Notes: generated from the sequence alone by a model not told the origin. 64,000 nt of DNA from Veillonella sp. (GCF_018364065.1 NZ_JAGZMO010000005.1:1-64000); one strand, 5' to 3'; positions 1 to 9,641 are shown, numbered from the stretch's first letter. A program made the numbers and translations.

Positions 1-77
1 TTACAACTTACAACTTACAACTTACAACTTACAACTTACAACTTACAACTTACAACTTACAACTTACAACTTACAAC
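1..77. repeat. Perfect heptamer tandem repeat, 11 copies of TTACAAC
   Basis: Eleven uninterrupted copies of TTACAAC fill the first 77 bases, and the array may extend left of the window. It lies 18 bp beyond the stop codon of the HAD phosphatase gene. The 7-bp unit is not a multiple of three and no gene covers it. Arrays like this usually vary in copy number between strains by slipped-strand mispairing. Confidence 0.95.
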
Positions 78-95
78 AAGATTATCACAGAATGC

Positions 96-935
96 TTACA
101 TACGCTGCAATGTTTCCACAGCCTTTACTTTGTTAATAATTGTTTTGACAATGTTATCTAAACGGCTGTTCGCTTCGTAATCGGCCGGGACAATGAAATT
201 AACACGATTATCTTTAATCAGATTCGCCGCATTTTTAATACCATTTTCCTGATCCGGATTATATACGGCAATCGCTTGGCCTCCATTTACCTTAACCAAT
301 TTCATACAAGGTACGTCAGTCAATCCGTCGCCAATGTAAATCATATTGCTGAAAGGCACGCGTCGTTCCACTTCCGGCGTATATTGATTGAGCTCTTTGT
401 CGCTGTTTGTCGTAATATCCAATACACCCTTATTAATTCGGAATAAGAATTGCGTTTTGGCGGTATAATTTACAGCTACCTTCGGCCATTCAATAAGCCC
501 GTTGTAGTCGTACTTAAACTCACAGGCATAAATCTTCTTAAAATACTGCGCAATTTCACTGCCGTCAATAATTTCTTTTACACCGGATGAAACAATATAA
601 TGCTCCACCTTCACACCCTGCGTTTCACCATAGGCACTAATACGTTCAAACCAGCTCTTCACCCCCGGGAAGAACTTAATACCTTCTCCCAACTTCTTCA
701 ACGTATCGCGCGTAATCTTAACTTCCTTCTGACGGCTCATTTTGACCATCATAAACATGTACGCCAAAATACCGTCCATACCCTCGCTATCCGTTAACCC
801 GTTAGCCTCGCGCCAAAACTCACTCGGCGTAACCCCCAACTCAGGAATAAAACCATACTCCTGCATATCCTTCGTACACAACGTCTTATCAAAATCATAC
901 ATCAAAGCCACAATAGGCTTCTCATTCAACACCAT
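96..935 (-). CDS. HAD-superfamily phosphatase (phosphoserine-phosphatase-like)
   Basis: This 279-residue cytoplasmic protein carries the four HAD motifs in order. Motif I is DFDKT with the nucleophile Asp14 and acid/base Asp16. Motif II is IVSSG near residue 117. A lysine in NYTAKT is the likely motif III. IGDGLTDVP near 202 is the Mg-binding motif IV. HAD proteins of this type hydrolyse small phosphate esters, and the substrate cannot be read from sequence. GGAGGG sits upstream of the ATG. The gene stands alone, flanked by the heptamer array downstream and a repeat-rich gap upstream. I am sure of the superfamily, not of a specific substrate. Confidence 0.85.
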   Translation of the reverse strand: MVLNEKPIVALMYDFDKTLCTKDMQEYGFIPELGVTPSEFWREANGLTDSEGMDGILAYMFMMVKMSRQKEVKITRDTLKKLGEGIKFFPGVKSWFERISAYGETQGVKVEHYIVSSGVKEIIDGSEIAQYFKKIYACEFKYDYNGLIEWPKVAVNYTAKTQFLFRINKGVLDITTNSDKELNQYTPEVERRVPFSNMIYIGDGLTDVPCMKLVKVNGGQAIAVYNPDQENGIKNAANLIKDNRVNFIVPADYEANSRLDNIVKTIINKVKAVETLQRM

Positions 936-1062
936 ACAACCAGCCCTCCTTCAAAATCCAAAACCTCCCATATGTGCTGCATCCTTACGGACTTACACTT
1001 TAAAACGAAACACCTACACACTCAAAACACACTATCATCCCAAGCCTCTATGTCAGACACTT

Positions 1063-1585
1063 CCCACCACTCATAGTGGCGCCCCTTGCGGAACACTTTT
1101 ATGTGCAAAAAGACTTCTTCATTCCGAAAGCGCTAGCCTCCATCACAAAAAACTCTCTAGCCACGCATAATGGCGCTCCTCGCAGAACGCTTTTATCTAC
1201 GAAAAGACTTCCTCTGTGCAAACAAATTGCCCTTCTACGCCTCAATGCTAAAAAGCGTTGCCAGCACGTATAATGGCGCTTCCCGAAATTTAATTTGTAT
1301 GTACAAAGAGACTCCTTCATTTCAGAGGAGCTAGCCCTTTCGTGCATGCACGGGGATAGCGACTTGAAATGAAGAAGTCTCACCACTACTAAAAAGATTT
1401 CACAAAAGCGCCATTTGTGCTAGCCCTTTCATGCATGGGGCTAGCGACTTGCGCTGAGAAAGTCTTATTAATTCTAAAAAGATTTCGCAAGAGCGCCATA
1501 CGTGCTAGCCCTTTCATGCATGGGGCTAGCGACTTGCGCTGAGGAAGTCTAGAATAAGCTTAAAAAAGTTTTCGCAAGAGCGCCA
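1063..1585. repeat. Mosaic repeat field with 85-bp tandem units and recurring GCGC cores
   Basis: No convincing gene lies between 936 and 1559. Two near-identical 85-bp units run 1391-1475 and 1476-1560, and a third begins at about 1561. Each unit holds an 8-bp inverted repeat (GCTAGCCC/GGGCTAGC) at 1419-1445 and 1504-1530; an imperfect relative is at 1330-1360. A core resembling TGGCGCTCYTSGCG occurs about six times. Three copies read on the plus strand (near 1077, 1170 and 1272) and three on the minus strand (near 1403, 1488 and 1571). The last copy is the 3' end of the next gene. This looks like a dispersed, decayed repeat family; short open frames inside it are not credible genes. Confidence 0.75.
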
Positions 1586-1931
1586 CTATACCAACGCCTA
1601 TTGCCAACACCAAAAATCCAATTAAAAACAAACTACCAAAGAAAAATAGTATTGTAAGAAGAATTACCGACACGGCAACAATAAGTAGTTTCCCCTTCCA
1701 GCCGATGGAGCTGAGGGTAAATATTTTTATGCCCGGAATCGCCTGCTGTGTATATTCGTCGCGACTATAGCCATCATAGGATCCATTAGTCTGCGCGCGA
1801 TTTTCACGGCGAATGTCTTCTTCAGACTGTTCTCTACCGTCTTCATCAATAGTGACTCCGTCAAAAGCACGGCGTTCTTCTTCTGTTAACACACTTGTAC
1901 GTTTCGTAGCATAAGATTGTTTTTCTTCCAT
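1560..1931 (-). CDS. Small membrane protein of unknown function
   Basis: I do not recognise this 123-residue protein. The first ~75 residues are charged and acidic (many E, R, D, with repeated EE pairs). They are followed by two hydrophobic stretches near residues 75-100 and 100-118, which would form a membrane hairpin, and a short basic end RKLF. I chose the ATG at 1931 because AGGAG precedes it; an upstream in-frame start at 1973 has no such site. The last codons (VALLRKLF and stop) lie inside a copy of the adjacent repeat core, so repeat and gene share sequence. It lies upstream-to-downstream after gatB but is separated by 66 bp. Confidence 0.7.
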   Translation of the reverse strand: MEEKQSYATKRTSVLTEEERRAFDGVTIDEDGREQSEEDIRRENRAQTNGSYDGYSRDEYTQQAIPGIKIFTLSSIGWKGKLLIVAVSVILLTILFFFGSLFLIGFLVLAIGVGIVALLRKLF

Positions 1932-1997
1932 AGCAATCTCCTGTGTCTTAAAACTAAAAATCGGCGAAAGCAAGTCCTAAAGCTTACAATGTTACTT

Positions 1998-3440
1998 TTA
2001 TGCGTTCAGGTATTTCTGGAGCAATTCATTAACTACGCCAGGGTTTGCACGGCCTTTACTTTGTTTCATAACTTGACCAACTAAGAAGCCGATTGCTTTG
2101 CCTTTACCGCTCTTGAAGTCTTCTACAGATTTAGGGTTATCTGCAATAACTTGTTTTACAATTTCTTCAATAGCACCGGTATCAGTAATCTGTACCAAGC
2201 CTTGTTCTTCTACGATAGTCGATGCGTCTTTACCGGTTTCCCACATGGAAACGATAACTTTCTTCGCAATTTTACCGGAAATAGTGCCCTTTTCGATAAG
2301 AGCAATCATACCGGCCAATTGTTCAGGTTTAATTGTTGCATCGGCAAATGTAATATTTGCGTCGTTAATGAGTTTAGCCATGTCGCCAAGCATCCAGTTA
2401 GCCGCTGTTTTAGCGTCTGCACCGGCTTTAACAACCGCATCAAGATAGTCCGCTGTTTCGCGAGCTGCTGTTAAAATACGGCTGTCTTCATGAGACAAGT
2501 TGTATTCGTTCTGGAAGCGTTCCTGTTTTGCATCAGGAAGTTCAGGCAAGTTTTTGCGCGCTTCTTCGATTTGTTCATCCGTAATAACGATTGGCACCAA
2601 ATCAGGTTCAGGGAAATAGCGATAGTCGTTTTCTTTTTCTTTCTTACGCATGGAAAGAGTAACGCCTTTGCTGTCATCCCAAGTACGAGTTTCCTGAACA
2701 ACAGTACCGCCATCTTCAAGAGTTTCAGCCTGGCGAACTGCTTCGTATTCGATACCTTTTTGAAGAGCTGTCAAAGAGTTCATGTTTTTGATCTCAGTTT
2801 TCGTGCCCAATTTTTCGTCGCCCATTAAACGTACGGAAATGTTGGCATCACAACGAAGGCTGCCTTCTTCCATACGAACGTCGGATACGTCGAGGTATTT
2901 AATGATGGAACGAAGTTTTTCCACATACGCACGCGCTTCTTCACCGGAGCGAATATCCGGTTCCGATACGATTTCCAACAAAGGTACGCCTGTACGGTTG
3001 TAGTCTACGTTGGAGGAGTCGGAATTACTGATAGTGGAACCGCTGTGCACCAATTTACCGGCGTCTTCTTCCATGTGAATACGGGTAATGCGGATGCGGC
3101 GAGTTTCACCATTTACTTCAATATCCAAATAACCGTTCAAGCAAATTGGCAAATCATATTGAGATGTCTGCCAGTTTTTAGGAAGATCCGGATAGTAATA
3201 GTTTTTACGGTCGAATTTATTGAAATGTAAAATTTCACAGTTCAACGCAAGACCTACGCGAATGGCATATTCCACTACTTTTTTGTTAAGTACAGGCAGT
3301 ACACCCGGCAAACCTAAGCAAACAGGACATACATGGGTATTTTGTGCGCCCCCGAATTCAGTAGTACAGGAGCAGAAAATTTTTGATTTAGTTTTCAGTT
3401 CTGTATGGACTTCAAGTCCTACGACTGTTTCGTATTTCAT
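1998..3440 (-). CDS. gatB: Asp/Glu-tRNA amidotransferase subunit B
   Basis: GatB binds misacylated Glu-tRNA(Gln) or Asp-tRNA(Asn), phosphorylates the acyl group and receives ammonia from GatA. The 480-residue length is typical. The N-terminus has the GLEVHTEL signature and a zinc-type CSC...CPVC pair within residues 24-43. The C-terminal ~150 residues resemble the helical YqeY-like tRNA-binding domain, ending in KGRANPGVVNELLQKYL. The ATG at 3440 overlaps the gatA stop codon in the arrangement ATGA, with GGGGAGG upstream inside gatA, so translation is probably coupled. It is the last gene of gatCAB. Confidence 0.97.
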   Translation of the reverse strand: MKYETVVGLEVHTELKTKSKIFCSCTTEFGGAQNTHVCPVCLGLPGVLPVLNKKVVEYAIRVGLALNCEILHFNKFDRKNYYYPDLPKNWQTSQYDLPICLNGYLDIEVNGETRRIRITRIHMEEDAGKLVHSGSTISNSDSSNVDYNRTGVPLLEIVSEPDIRSGEEARAYVEKLRSIIKYLDVSDVRMEEGSLRCDANISVRLMGDEKLGTKTEIKNMNSLTALQKGIEYEAVRQAETLEDGGTVVQETRTWDDSKGVTLSMRKKEKENDYRYFPEPDLVPIVITDEQIEEARKNLPELPDAKQERFQNEYNLSHEDSRILTAARETADYLDAVVKAGADAKTAANWMLGDMAKLINDANITFADATIKPEQLAGMIALIEKGTISGKIAKKVIVSMWETGKDASTIVEEQGLVQITDTGAIEEIVKQVIADNPKSVEDFKSGKGKAIGFLVGQVMKQSKGRANPGVVNELLQKYLNA

Positions 3441-4894
3441 AGTGTTACCTCCCCGATGGATGCTACTTTGGTACATTCAGGACGAGCCTGTTCAAAGGCA
3501 TAAGCAGCCCGTAACAAGACTTCTTCTCCCATAGCAGGAGCTAACAATTGCATGCCGATAGGCATACCATTACTTGCAAAACCGGCCGGTACGGAAATAC
3601 CCGGAATACCTGCCAAGTTAACAGGTGTAGTACAAATATCTTCCATGTACATGGACAATGGATCATTTACTTTTTCACCAAATTTGAACGCAGTGTTAGG
3701 CGCCGTTGGTGTTAAGAGAACGTCAACTTTTTCGAAGGCAGCATCAAATTCGTTTTTAACTAAACGACGAGCTTTTAAGGCTTTCAAATAGTAAGCGTCA
3801 TAGTAACCGGAGCTGAGTACATAAGTACCTAAGAGGATACGGCGCTGTACTTCCAAGCCGAAACCTTCAGTTCTTGTTTTAGTGGACATTTCCACCAAGT
3901 TATCGGCAGGCACACGAAGGCCATAGCTTACACCGTCATAACGGGCCAAGTTCGTGCTGGCTTCTGCCAAAGCGATAATATAGTATGCGGATAAAGCGTA
4001 TTTAGAAGTAGGCAGGCTTACTTCAACGATTTCAGCGCCTAACTCTTCATAAGTTTTAGCCGCTTTTTCAATCGCTTCGCGCACTTCGCTGTTAATACCT
4101 TCACCGAAGTATTCTTTCGGCATACCGATTTTAAGACCTTTCACATCGTTTACCAATGCTTTGGTGTAATCAGGGCGTTCACCCGGAATGGATGTGGAGT
4201 CTTTAGGATCGTGGCCGGAAATAGCGTTAAGTACAATCGCTGCGTCGGTTACGTCGCGAGTCAAAGGTCCGATCTGGTCCAAAGAGGATGCGTACGCAAT
4301 CAAGCCATAGCGGGATACATTGCCGTAAGTCGGTTTTAAACCAACTACACCGCAGTAAGAACCAGGTTGACGAATAGATCCGCCTGTATCGGAACCTAAG
4401 GACCAAATAGCACTGCCTGCGGCAACGGCTGCAGCGGCACCGCCGGAAGAACCGCCCGGTACATACTCTGCATTCCATGGATTTGTAGTTTTTGCAAATG
4501 CGGAGTTTTCTGTGGAACTGCCCATGGCGAATTCGTCCATGTTCAATTTACCTAAACCAACATAATCCAATGCTTTCAACTGTTCTACAATGGTCGCATT
4601 GTATGGAGGTACAAAGTTTTCCAAAATTTTAGACGCACAGGTCGCTTTCTGACCTTCGATACAAATATTATCTTTAATGGCGCCAGGGATACCTGCCAAT
4701 GGGGAAATCGCTTCACCTGCGGCAATTTTAGCATCAACAGCGGCAGCCACTTTCAATGCGTCCTCATGAGAGTCGGACAAATAAGCGTGCACGATAGGTT
4801 CCGTTTTTTCCTTATGTGCAATAATCGCCTTCGTAAGTTCTACGGCGGACAATTCTTTCGCCGTTAATTTTTTATGTAATTCATGAATGGTCAC
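3437..4894 (-). CDS. gatA: Asp/Glu-tRNA amidotransferase subunit A
   Basis: GatA is the amidase subunit; it hydrolyses glutamine and channels ammonia to GatB. The 485-residue protein has the amidase signature with the catalytic Lys74 (GAIKDN), cis-Ser149 (GGSSGG) and nucleophile Ser173 (GGSIRQP). Their spacing equals that of the well-studied GatA enzymes. Length is normal and no residue is missing. It lies 11 bp after gatC and overlaps gatB by 4 bp, giving a compact gatC-gatA-gatB operon. Confidence 0.98.
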   Translation of the reverse strand: MTIHELHKKLTAKELSAVELTKAIIAHKEKTEPIVHAYLSDSHEDALKVAAAVDAKIAAGEAISPLAGIPGAIKDNICIEGQKATCASKILENFVPPYNATIVEQLKALDYVGLGKLNMDEFAMGSSTENSAFAKTTNPWNAEYVPGGSSGGAAAAVAAGSAIWSLGSDTGGSIRQPGSYCGVVGLKPTYGNVSRYGLIAYASSLDQIGPLTRDVTDAAIVLNAISGHDPKDSTSIPGERPDYTKALVNDVKGLKIGMPKEYFGEGINSEVREAIEKAAKTYEELGAEIVEVSLPTSKYALSAYYIIALAEASTNLARYDGVSYGLRVPADNLVEMSTKTRTEGFGLEVQRRILLGTYVLSSGYYDAYYLKALKARRLVKNEFDAAFEKVDVLLTPTAPNTAFKFGEKVNDPLSMYMEDICTTPVNLAGIPGISVPAGFASNGMPIGMQLLAPAMGEEVLLRAAYAFEQARPECTKVASIGEVTL

Positions 4895-4905
4895 TGTACT
4901 TCCTC

Positions 4906-5196
4906 CTATTCCTGCACTACGCGCGGTACTGTAAAGTAGCCATCATTTTCTTCCGGTGCGTTTTGCAGAGCTAATTTGTGATCTAACGAAGGTTTTACCA
5001 CGTCTTCACGGAATACATTCTGCAATGGCACTGCATGCGCCATTGGTTGTACCCCATCGAGGTCTAACTCTTCCAGTTCTTCTACATAAGAAAGTACATC
5101 ATTCAATGCTTTTTCAACTTGTTCCATATGTGCTTCATCTACGCTGAGACGTGACAAAAGCGCAATATTTTTTATTTCATCGCGACTAATTTTCAT
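4906..5196 (-). CDS. gatC: Asp/Glu-tRNA amidotransferase subunit C
   Basis: GatC is the small belt subunit that stabilises GatA-GatB. The 96-residue protein has the family pattern: a start with ISRDEIKNIALLSRL, then a helix ending in LDLDGVQPMAH and a DVVKPSL segment. I placed the start at 5196 because GGAAAGG lies about 8 bases upstream and the family begins here; a longer frame to 5223 has no site. First gene of the operon; a promoter-like element lies just upstream. Confidence 0.95.
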   Translation of the reverse strand: MKISRDEIKNIALLSRLSVDEAHMEQVEKALNDVLSYVEELEELDLDGVQPMAHAVPLQNVFREDVVKPSLDHKLALQNAPEENDGYFTVPRVVQE

Positions 5197-5221
5197 CCGT
5201 ACACATCCTTTCCATTCTATC

Positions 5222-5250
5222 ATTATACCAAAACGCCTGTTACATTGCCA
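5222..5250 (-). promoter_or_regulatory. Probable gatCAB promoter (extended -10)
   Basis: On the minus strand TGGCAA is followed 17 bases later by TATAAT, preceded by TGG, which makes an extended -10 element. The -35 is poor. Transcription would begin about 20 bases before the gatC start codon. Confidence 0.5.
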
Positions 5251-5314
5251 TATTAACCGCGGTCAGACACGACATGTTATAACTTTTTTTCAAGCATTTC
5301 GTAACACTTTAACT

Positions 5315-7348
5315 TTATTGCCAATCCTTAATGAGTTCTAAAAACTCCTCTTCGTTTATTATACGGATGCCCAAGGATTCCGCCTTGGTAAGTTTGCTGC
5401 CTGCTTCTTCGCCGGCAATAACCATCGTGGTTTTCTTGCTTACGGATCCGGTAATCTTGGCGCCATGTTTCGCCAATAATTCGCCCGCTTCCTTACGGCC
5501 CATCTGATGGAGAGTACCGGTCAAAACAATGGTTTCCCCGGCCAGTTCATCACCTTGCGGCTCTTCAATCACTTCTTCCATGGAAACGCCCAATTGACGA
5601 AGTTCTTCAATCAGTGCCGCATTGTGCTCATCTCGGAAATACTGTGCAAGACTGGCCGCCATAGTAGGTCCGATTTCAGGAACGGCCGTAAATTCTTCAA
5701 TAGTTGTATTCATAAGCACGGTCATGGACGGGAATTGTTGTGCAATAGTCTGTCCCGCTTTGGCGCCGATTAAGCGAATACCGAGGCCGAAAAGCAAACG
5801 ACCCAAGCCGCGCGTTTTAGAATCATTAATCGCTTTTACCAGGTTTTGCGCCGATTTTTTACCCATGCGCTCCATAGTAACCAGCTGTTCTTCTGTCAAT
5901 TTATATAAATCGGCCACTGTACTAATCAATTTATAGCGAATCAAACTTTCCACAATGCTAGGTCCCAAACCTTCAATATTCATGGCATCACGGGAGGCAA
6001 AGTGAATGATTTTTTCTTTTTCAATGGCCGGACAATGTTCATTCGTGCAGCGTACGGCCACTTCGCCTTCGCGGCGTTCTGTTGGAAAATCACAAACAGG
6101 GCAATGAGCAGGCATTGTAAATGCCACTTCAGACCCGGTTCGTTTTTCCGGCAACACGCGGATAACTTCCGGAATGATTTCCGCCGCCTTGTGAATCATT
6201 ACATGATCGCCGATGCGAATGTCTTTTTCCGTAATAAAGTCTTCGTTATGAAGTGTGGCACGTGCCACATTCGTACCGGATACGAATACCGGTTCCAGTT
6301 CCGCTGTAGGCGTTAAGACACCGGTACGTCCCACATTGATAGTAATGTCCTTCACCACGGTTTCCACTTCTTCCGGCGCGTATTTGTACGCTGTAGCCCA
6401 ACGTGGATCTTTTACGGTAGCACCCAGCTGTTCCTGGTCGTCAAAGCTGTTTACTTTGATAACCATGCCGTCTGTATCGTACGGCAAGTTGTGACGCTCT
6501 TCATCCCAATAGGCAATGCGTGCCACCACATCATCGATGGAGTGATAAAGGCGATAATGAGGATTTACATGGAAATGGTACGATTCCAGCGCTTTTAAAA
6601 GTTCTTCCTGTGTGTGAATATCTGCACCGTCCACCATACCGATGGCGTACGCGAAGAAATCCAAGTTACGGCTCGCTGTTACGGCCGGATCCAATTGACG
6701 AAGAGAACCGGCTGCCGCATTACGAGGGTTTACGAAGGTCGGTAAACCGGCCGCTTCGCGTTCTTCGTTAATACGGGCAAACTCTTTGTGAGGCATATAC
6801 GCTTCACCGCGAATTTCAATATATGGCGGCGCATTTTCAATGAAAAGCGGTACGGACTGAATGGTTCGCACATTAGCCGTCACATCTTCACCTACACGGC
6901 CGTCGCCGCGCGTTACGGCACGCACAAGGAGGCCGTTTTCATAGTGAATGTTCACCGCTAAGCCGTCGATTTTAAGTTCCACCACATAATCCGGTGTGTG
7001 CCCTAAATCACGAGCTACACGTTCACCGAAAGCGCGCACTTCTTCAGGGCTGAACACATTGCTCAAGCTGAGCATAGGACGTCCATGAACAACCTTCGGG
7101 AAGTCGCCGGACAACTTAGCCCCCACACGCTGCGTCGGTGACGAAGGGGTAATAAGTTCCGGATGGGCTGTTTCCAAATCTACCAGCTGGCGATACAAAT
7201 GGTCATACTCATTATCTTCCATGAGTGGCGCGTCCTTTACATAATACAAGTAAGCGCTGTATGCCAACAGTTGCTGCAAAGCCTGTGCTTTCTCCGCATC
7301 AGTTTTTGCAGTAGTTACTTTATCTCTTAAATCCATGAATACGGTCAT
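5315..7348 (-). CDS. ligA: NAD-dependent DNA ligase
   Basis: LigA seals nicks during replication and repair using NAD+. The 677-residue protein shows the Ia region near the N-terminus and the adenylation motif ELKIDGLAVN with Lys126. It also has an OB-fold region, a four-cysteine zinc finger (CPVC...CTNEHC), helix-hairpin-helix repeats and a C-terminal BRCT domain (GETIVLTGTL). I used the ATG at 7348; the GGAG ahead of it lies within the last codons of pcrA, whose stop is one base away, so the two are translationally coupled. An internal ATG at 7336 is a less likely start. Confidence 0.97.
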   Translation of the reverse strand: MTVFMDLRDKVTTAKTDAEKAQALQQLLAYSAYLYYVKDAPLMEDNEYDHLYRQLVDLETAHPELITPSSPTQRVGAKLSGDFPKVVHGRPMLSLSNVFSPEEVRAFGERVARDLGHTPDYVVELKIDGLAVNIHYENGLLVRAVTRGDGRVGEDVTANVRTIQSVPLFIENAPPYIEIRGEAYMPHKEFARINEEREAAGLPTFVNPRNAAAGSLRQLDPAVTASRNLDFFAYAIGMVDGADIHTQEELLKALESYHFHVNPHYRLYHSIDDVVARIAYWDEERHNLPYDTDGMVIKVNSFDDQEQLGATVKDPRWATAYKYAPEEVETVVKDITINVGRTGVLTPTAELEPVFVSGTNVARATLHNEDFITEKDIRIGDHVMIHKAAEIIPEVIRVLPEKRTGSEVAFTMPAHCPVCDFPTERREGEVAVRCTNEHCPAIEKEKIIHFASRDAMNIEGLGPSIVESLIRYKLISTVADLYKLTEEQLVTMERMGKKSAQNLVKAINDSKTRGLGRLLFGLGIRLIGAKAGQTIAQQFPSMTVLMNTTIEEFTAVPEIGPTMAASLAQYFRDEHNAALIEELRQLGVSMEEVIEEPQGDELAGETIVLTGTLHQMGRKEAGELLAKHGAKITGSVSKKTTMVIAGEEAGSKLTKAESLGIRIINEEEFLELIKDWQ

Positions 7349-7349
7349 C

Positions 7350-9548
7350 TTAATTCTCCAATCGTTTAATCGGTGCAAATTGAGCCATTATAATACGCAC
7401 CCCTTGGGTCGGGAAATTAATCTTCAACTTCATGCCGGAGCCGCTGCCCTGCACTTCAATAACAGTACCGTTGCCCCATTTACCATGAACCGCTGTATCG
7501 CCCACTTTCCAGTCCCCAACGACCGGATTGCGCACCACCGGCTTCGTTACCGGACGGGACGCTACAGACATATGATGCGGCACATGACGGGCTGTTTCAT
7601 CATTTATGCGACGTTTAGCGCGCAACTCTTCCACATATTCACTTGGAATTTCTTTTAAGAAGCGGGACGGTAAATAGCCGTTCGTACGACCGAATACAGT
7701 ACGTGTAGTCGCATTTAGAAGATACAACTCTTTTTCCGCACGGGTAATCCCTACGTAGCACAGGCGGCGTTCTTCCTCGATTTCCGCCGGGTTCATCAAG
7801 GTGCGGCTATGAGGGAATAAGCCCTCTTCAAGACCTGCCAGGAATACAATCGGGAATTCCAGACCTTTGGCAGAGTGCAATGTCATGAGCGTTACTTTGG
7901 AGTCCGCCTGTTCATATGTATCCACATCATTTACCAGAGCCACCTGTTCTAAAAAGTCTTGAACGGTGCCGTTCGGATTTTCATCCAGGAATACTTTGGC
8001 CACGGACAGCAATTCACCGATATTTTCTACGCGTGCTTCATCCTGTGGATCTGTGCTGTCTTCCAATTCTTTCAGATAGCCCGTCTGTTCCAAGATTTCT
8101 TCCAAAATCTGCAATACGGTGAGGTCTTCCATTTTAGAAACAAGGGTAAAGATTAAAATACTGAACTCTTCCAGCTTTTGACGAGTCTTGCCCTTGATAG
8201 TTGGAATCTGATTTAAAATGGTCAAAGTCATGAACAAGGAGTTCCCTGTTTCTCTGGCGAATTCCTGCAGTTTGCTTACTGTTGTGGCACCAATACTGCG
8301 CTTCGGCACATTAATAATACGGATTAAGCTTAAGTCGTCAAAAGGGTTAAAAATAACTTTTAAATAGGCCAATACGTCCTTTATTTCCTTGCGGTCATAG
8401 AATTTGGTGCCTCCAACCATGGTGTACGGAATGCCGCGCTTAATGAGTCCTTCTTCGAGCGCACGGGATTGCGCGTTGGTACGATATAAAATCGCCATAT
8501 CTCCATACGGCACATCATGTGTTTCATGGTTTTTCGCTATGGTCTGGCTGATAAAAGCCGCTTCTTCCTGCTCAGACTGAGCTGTAAAATGACGAATCTT
8601 GGCGCCCAAGTCTTTTTCAGTCCACAAATTCTTTTCCGGACGGCCTTCGTTATTTTCAATAACCGCATTGGCTGCTTCAAGAATTGTCTTTGTGGAGCGA
8701 TAGTTCTGCTCCAACTTGATTGTTTTACAGTTCGGATAGTCTTTTTCAAAGTCTAAAATATTCTGAATATCCGCACCGCGCCATGCGTAAATACTCTGAT
8801 CCGCATCACCAACTACACAAATATTGCCCCATTTAGAAGCCAATAAATGAGCCAGCGTGTACTGCGCATGGTTCGTATCCTGGTATTCGTCAATCATAAT
8901 ATAGCGGAAACGATGGCTGTATTTTTCTAAAATATCTTCGCGAGTCTGTAAAAGCTTAACCGCTACAACTAATAAGTCGTCAAAGTCGAGTGCATTATTC
9001 TTGCGCAGTTCCCGTTCGTAGTATTCATAAACGTCAGCCACTTTCTGACTGTAAAAATCACGTGCTTCCAAGCGATAATCGCGAGCGAAGAGCAAACGGT
9101 TCTTCGCATCAGAAATCTGACTCATCATAGCTCCTACCGGATAGTATTTGTCATCCAGATTTAACGCTTTTAACGCTGCTTTGATAACAACTTGAGAGTC
9201 TCCTGTATCATATATGGTAAAGTTTTTGCTGTAACCTAAGAAGTTGTCCAGCTCAAACCGTAAAAACTTGGCGCAGAAGGAGTGAAATGTGCTTAACCAG
9301 ATGCGGTCTGCCAAGGAGCCTACAATATCCTCTACACGGCTTTTCATTTCCTTCGCCGCTTTATTGGTGAAAGTAATGGCCAGAATTTCGTAAGGACTTA
9401 CTCCCTGTTCCAGCAAATAGGCGATGCGGTATGTAAGCACTCTTGTTTTACCCGATCCGGCACCGGCCACAATGAGTAACGGTCCTTCTGTGGTTCTTAC
9501 CGCTTCCTGTTGTTCTTTATTCAGTCCGTCCAATAATGTTTGACTCAT
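7350..9548 (-). CDS. pcrA: UvrD/PcrA-family 3'-5' DNA helicase
   Basis: This superfamily 1A helicase acts in replication restart and excision repair. The 732-residue protein has the Q motif (LNKEQQEAV), Walker A GAGSGKT at 29-35, Walker B DEYQDTN near 220, motif III (GDADQSIYAWRGAD), motif IV-VI blocks (LEQNYRST, TLHSAKGLEF, VGITRAE) and a C-terminal Tudor-like region (VGDTAVHGKWGNGTV) seen in PcrA of Firmicutes. It is followed immediately by ligA, the same pcrA-ligA order known in many Firmicutes. Confidence 0.96.
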   Translation of the reverse strand: MSQTLLDGLNKEQQEAVRTTEGPLLIVAGAGSGKTRVLTYRIAYLLEQGVSPYEILAITFTNKAAKEMKSRVEDIVGSLADRIWLSTFHSFCAKFLRFELDNFLGYSKNFTIYDTGDSQVVIKAALKALNLDDKYYPVGAMMSQISDAKNRLLFARDYRLEARDFYSQKVADVYEYYERELRKNNALDFDDLLVVAVKLLQTREDILEKYSHRFRYIMIDEYQDTNHAQYTLAHLLASKWGNICVVGDADQSIYAWRGADIQNILDFEKDYPNCKTIKLEQNYRSTKTILEAANAVIENNEGRPEKNLWTEKDLGAKIRHFTAQSEQEEAAFISQTIAKNHETHDVPYGDMAILYRTNAQSRALEEGLIKRGIPYTMVGGTKFYDRKEIKDVLAYLKVIFNPFDDLSLIRIINVPKRSIGATTVSKLQEFARETGNSLFMTLTILNQIPTIKGKTRQKLEEFSILIFTLVSKMEDLTVLQILEEILEQTGYLKELEDSTDPQDEARVENIGELLSVAKVFLDENPNGTVQDFLEQVALVNDVDTYEQADSKVTLMTLHSAKGLEFPIVFLAGLEEGLFPHSRTLMNPAEIEEERRLCYVGITRAEKELYLLNATTRTVFGRTNGYLPSRFLKEIPSEYVEELRAKRRINDETARHVPHHMSVASRPVTKPVVRNPVVGDWKVGDTAVHGKWGNGTVIEVQGSGSGMKLKINFPTQGVRIIMAQFAPIKRLEN

Positions 9549-9641
9549 ACTCTACCTTTCTTTATATCTTTATATCTTAATTACATATGACAAACCGATT
9601 TTATCGTAGCCTGTCATACGAATTTCATCTTATTATAACGA

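Noticed and set aside
742..1386. Open frames of 65-142 codons on both strands in the repeat field
   Set aside because: They lie in repeats, have no ribosome sites and composition follows the repeat, not a protein.
1391..1560. CRISPR-like array
   Set aside because: Only two complete units, adjacent without variable spacers and with no cas genes nearby; it is a tandem repeat.
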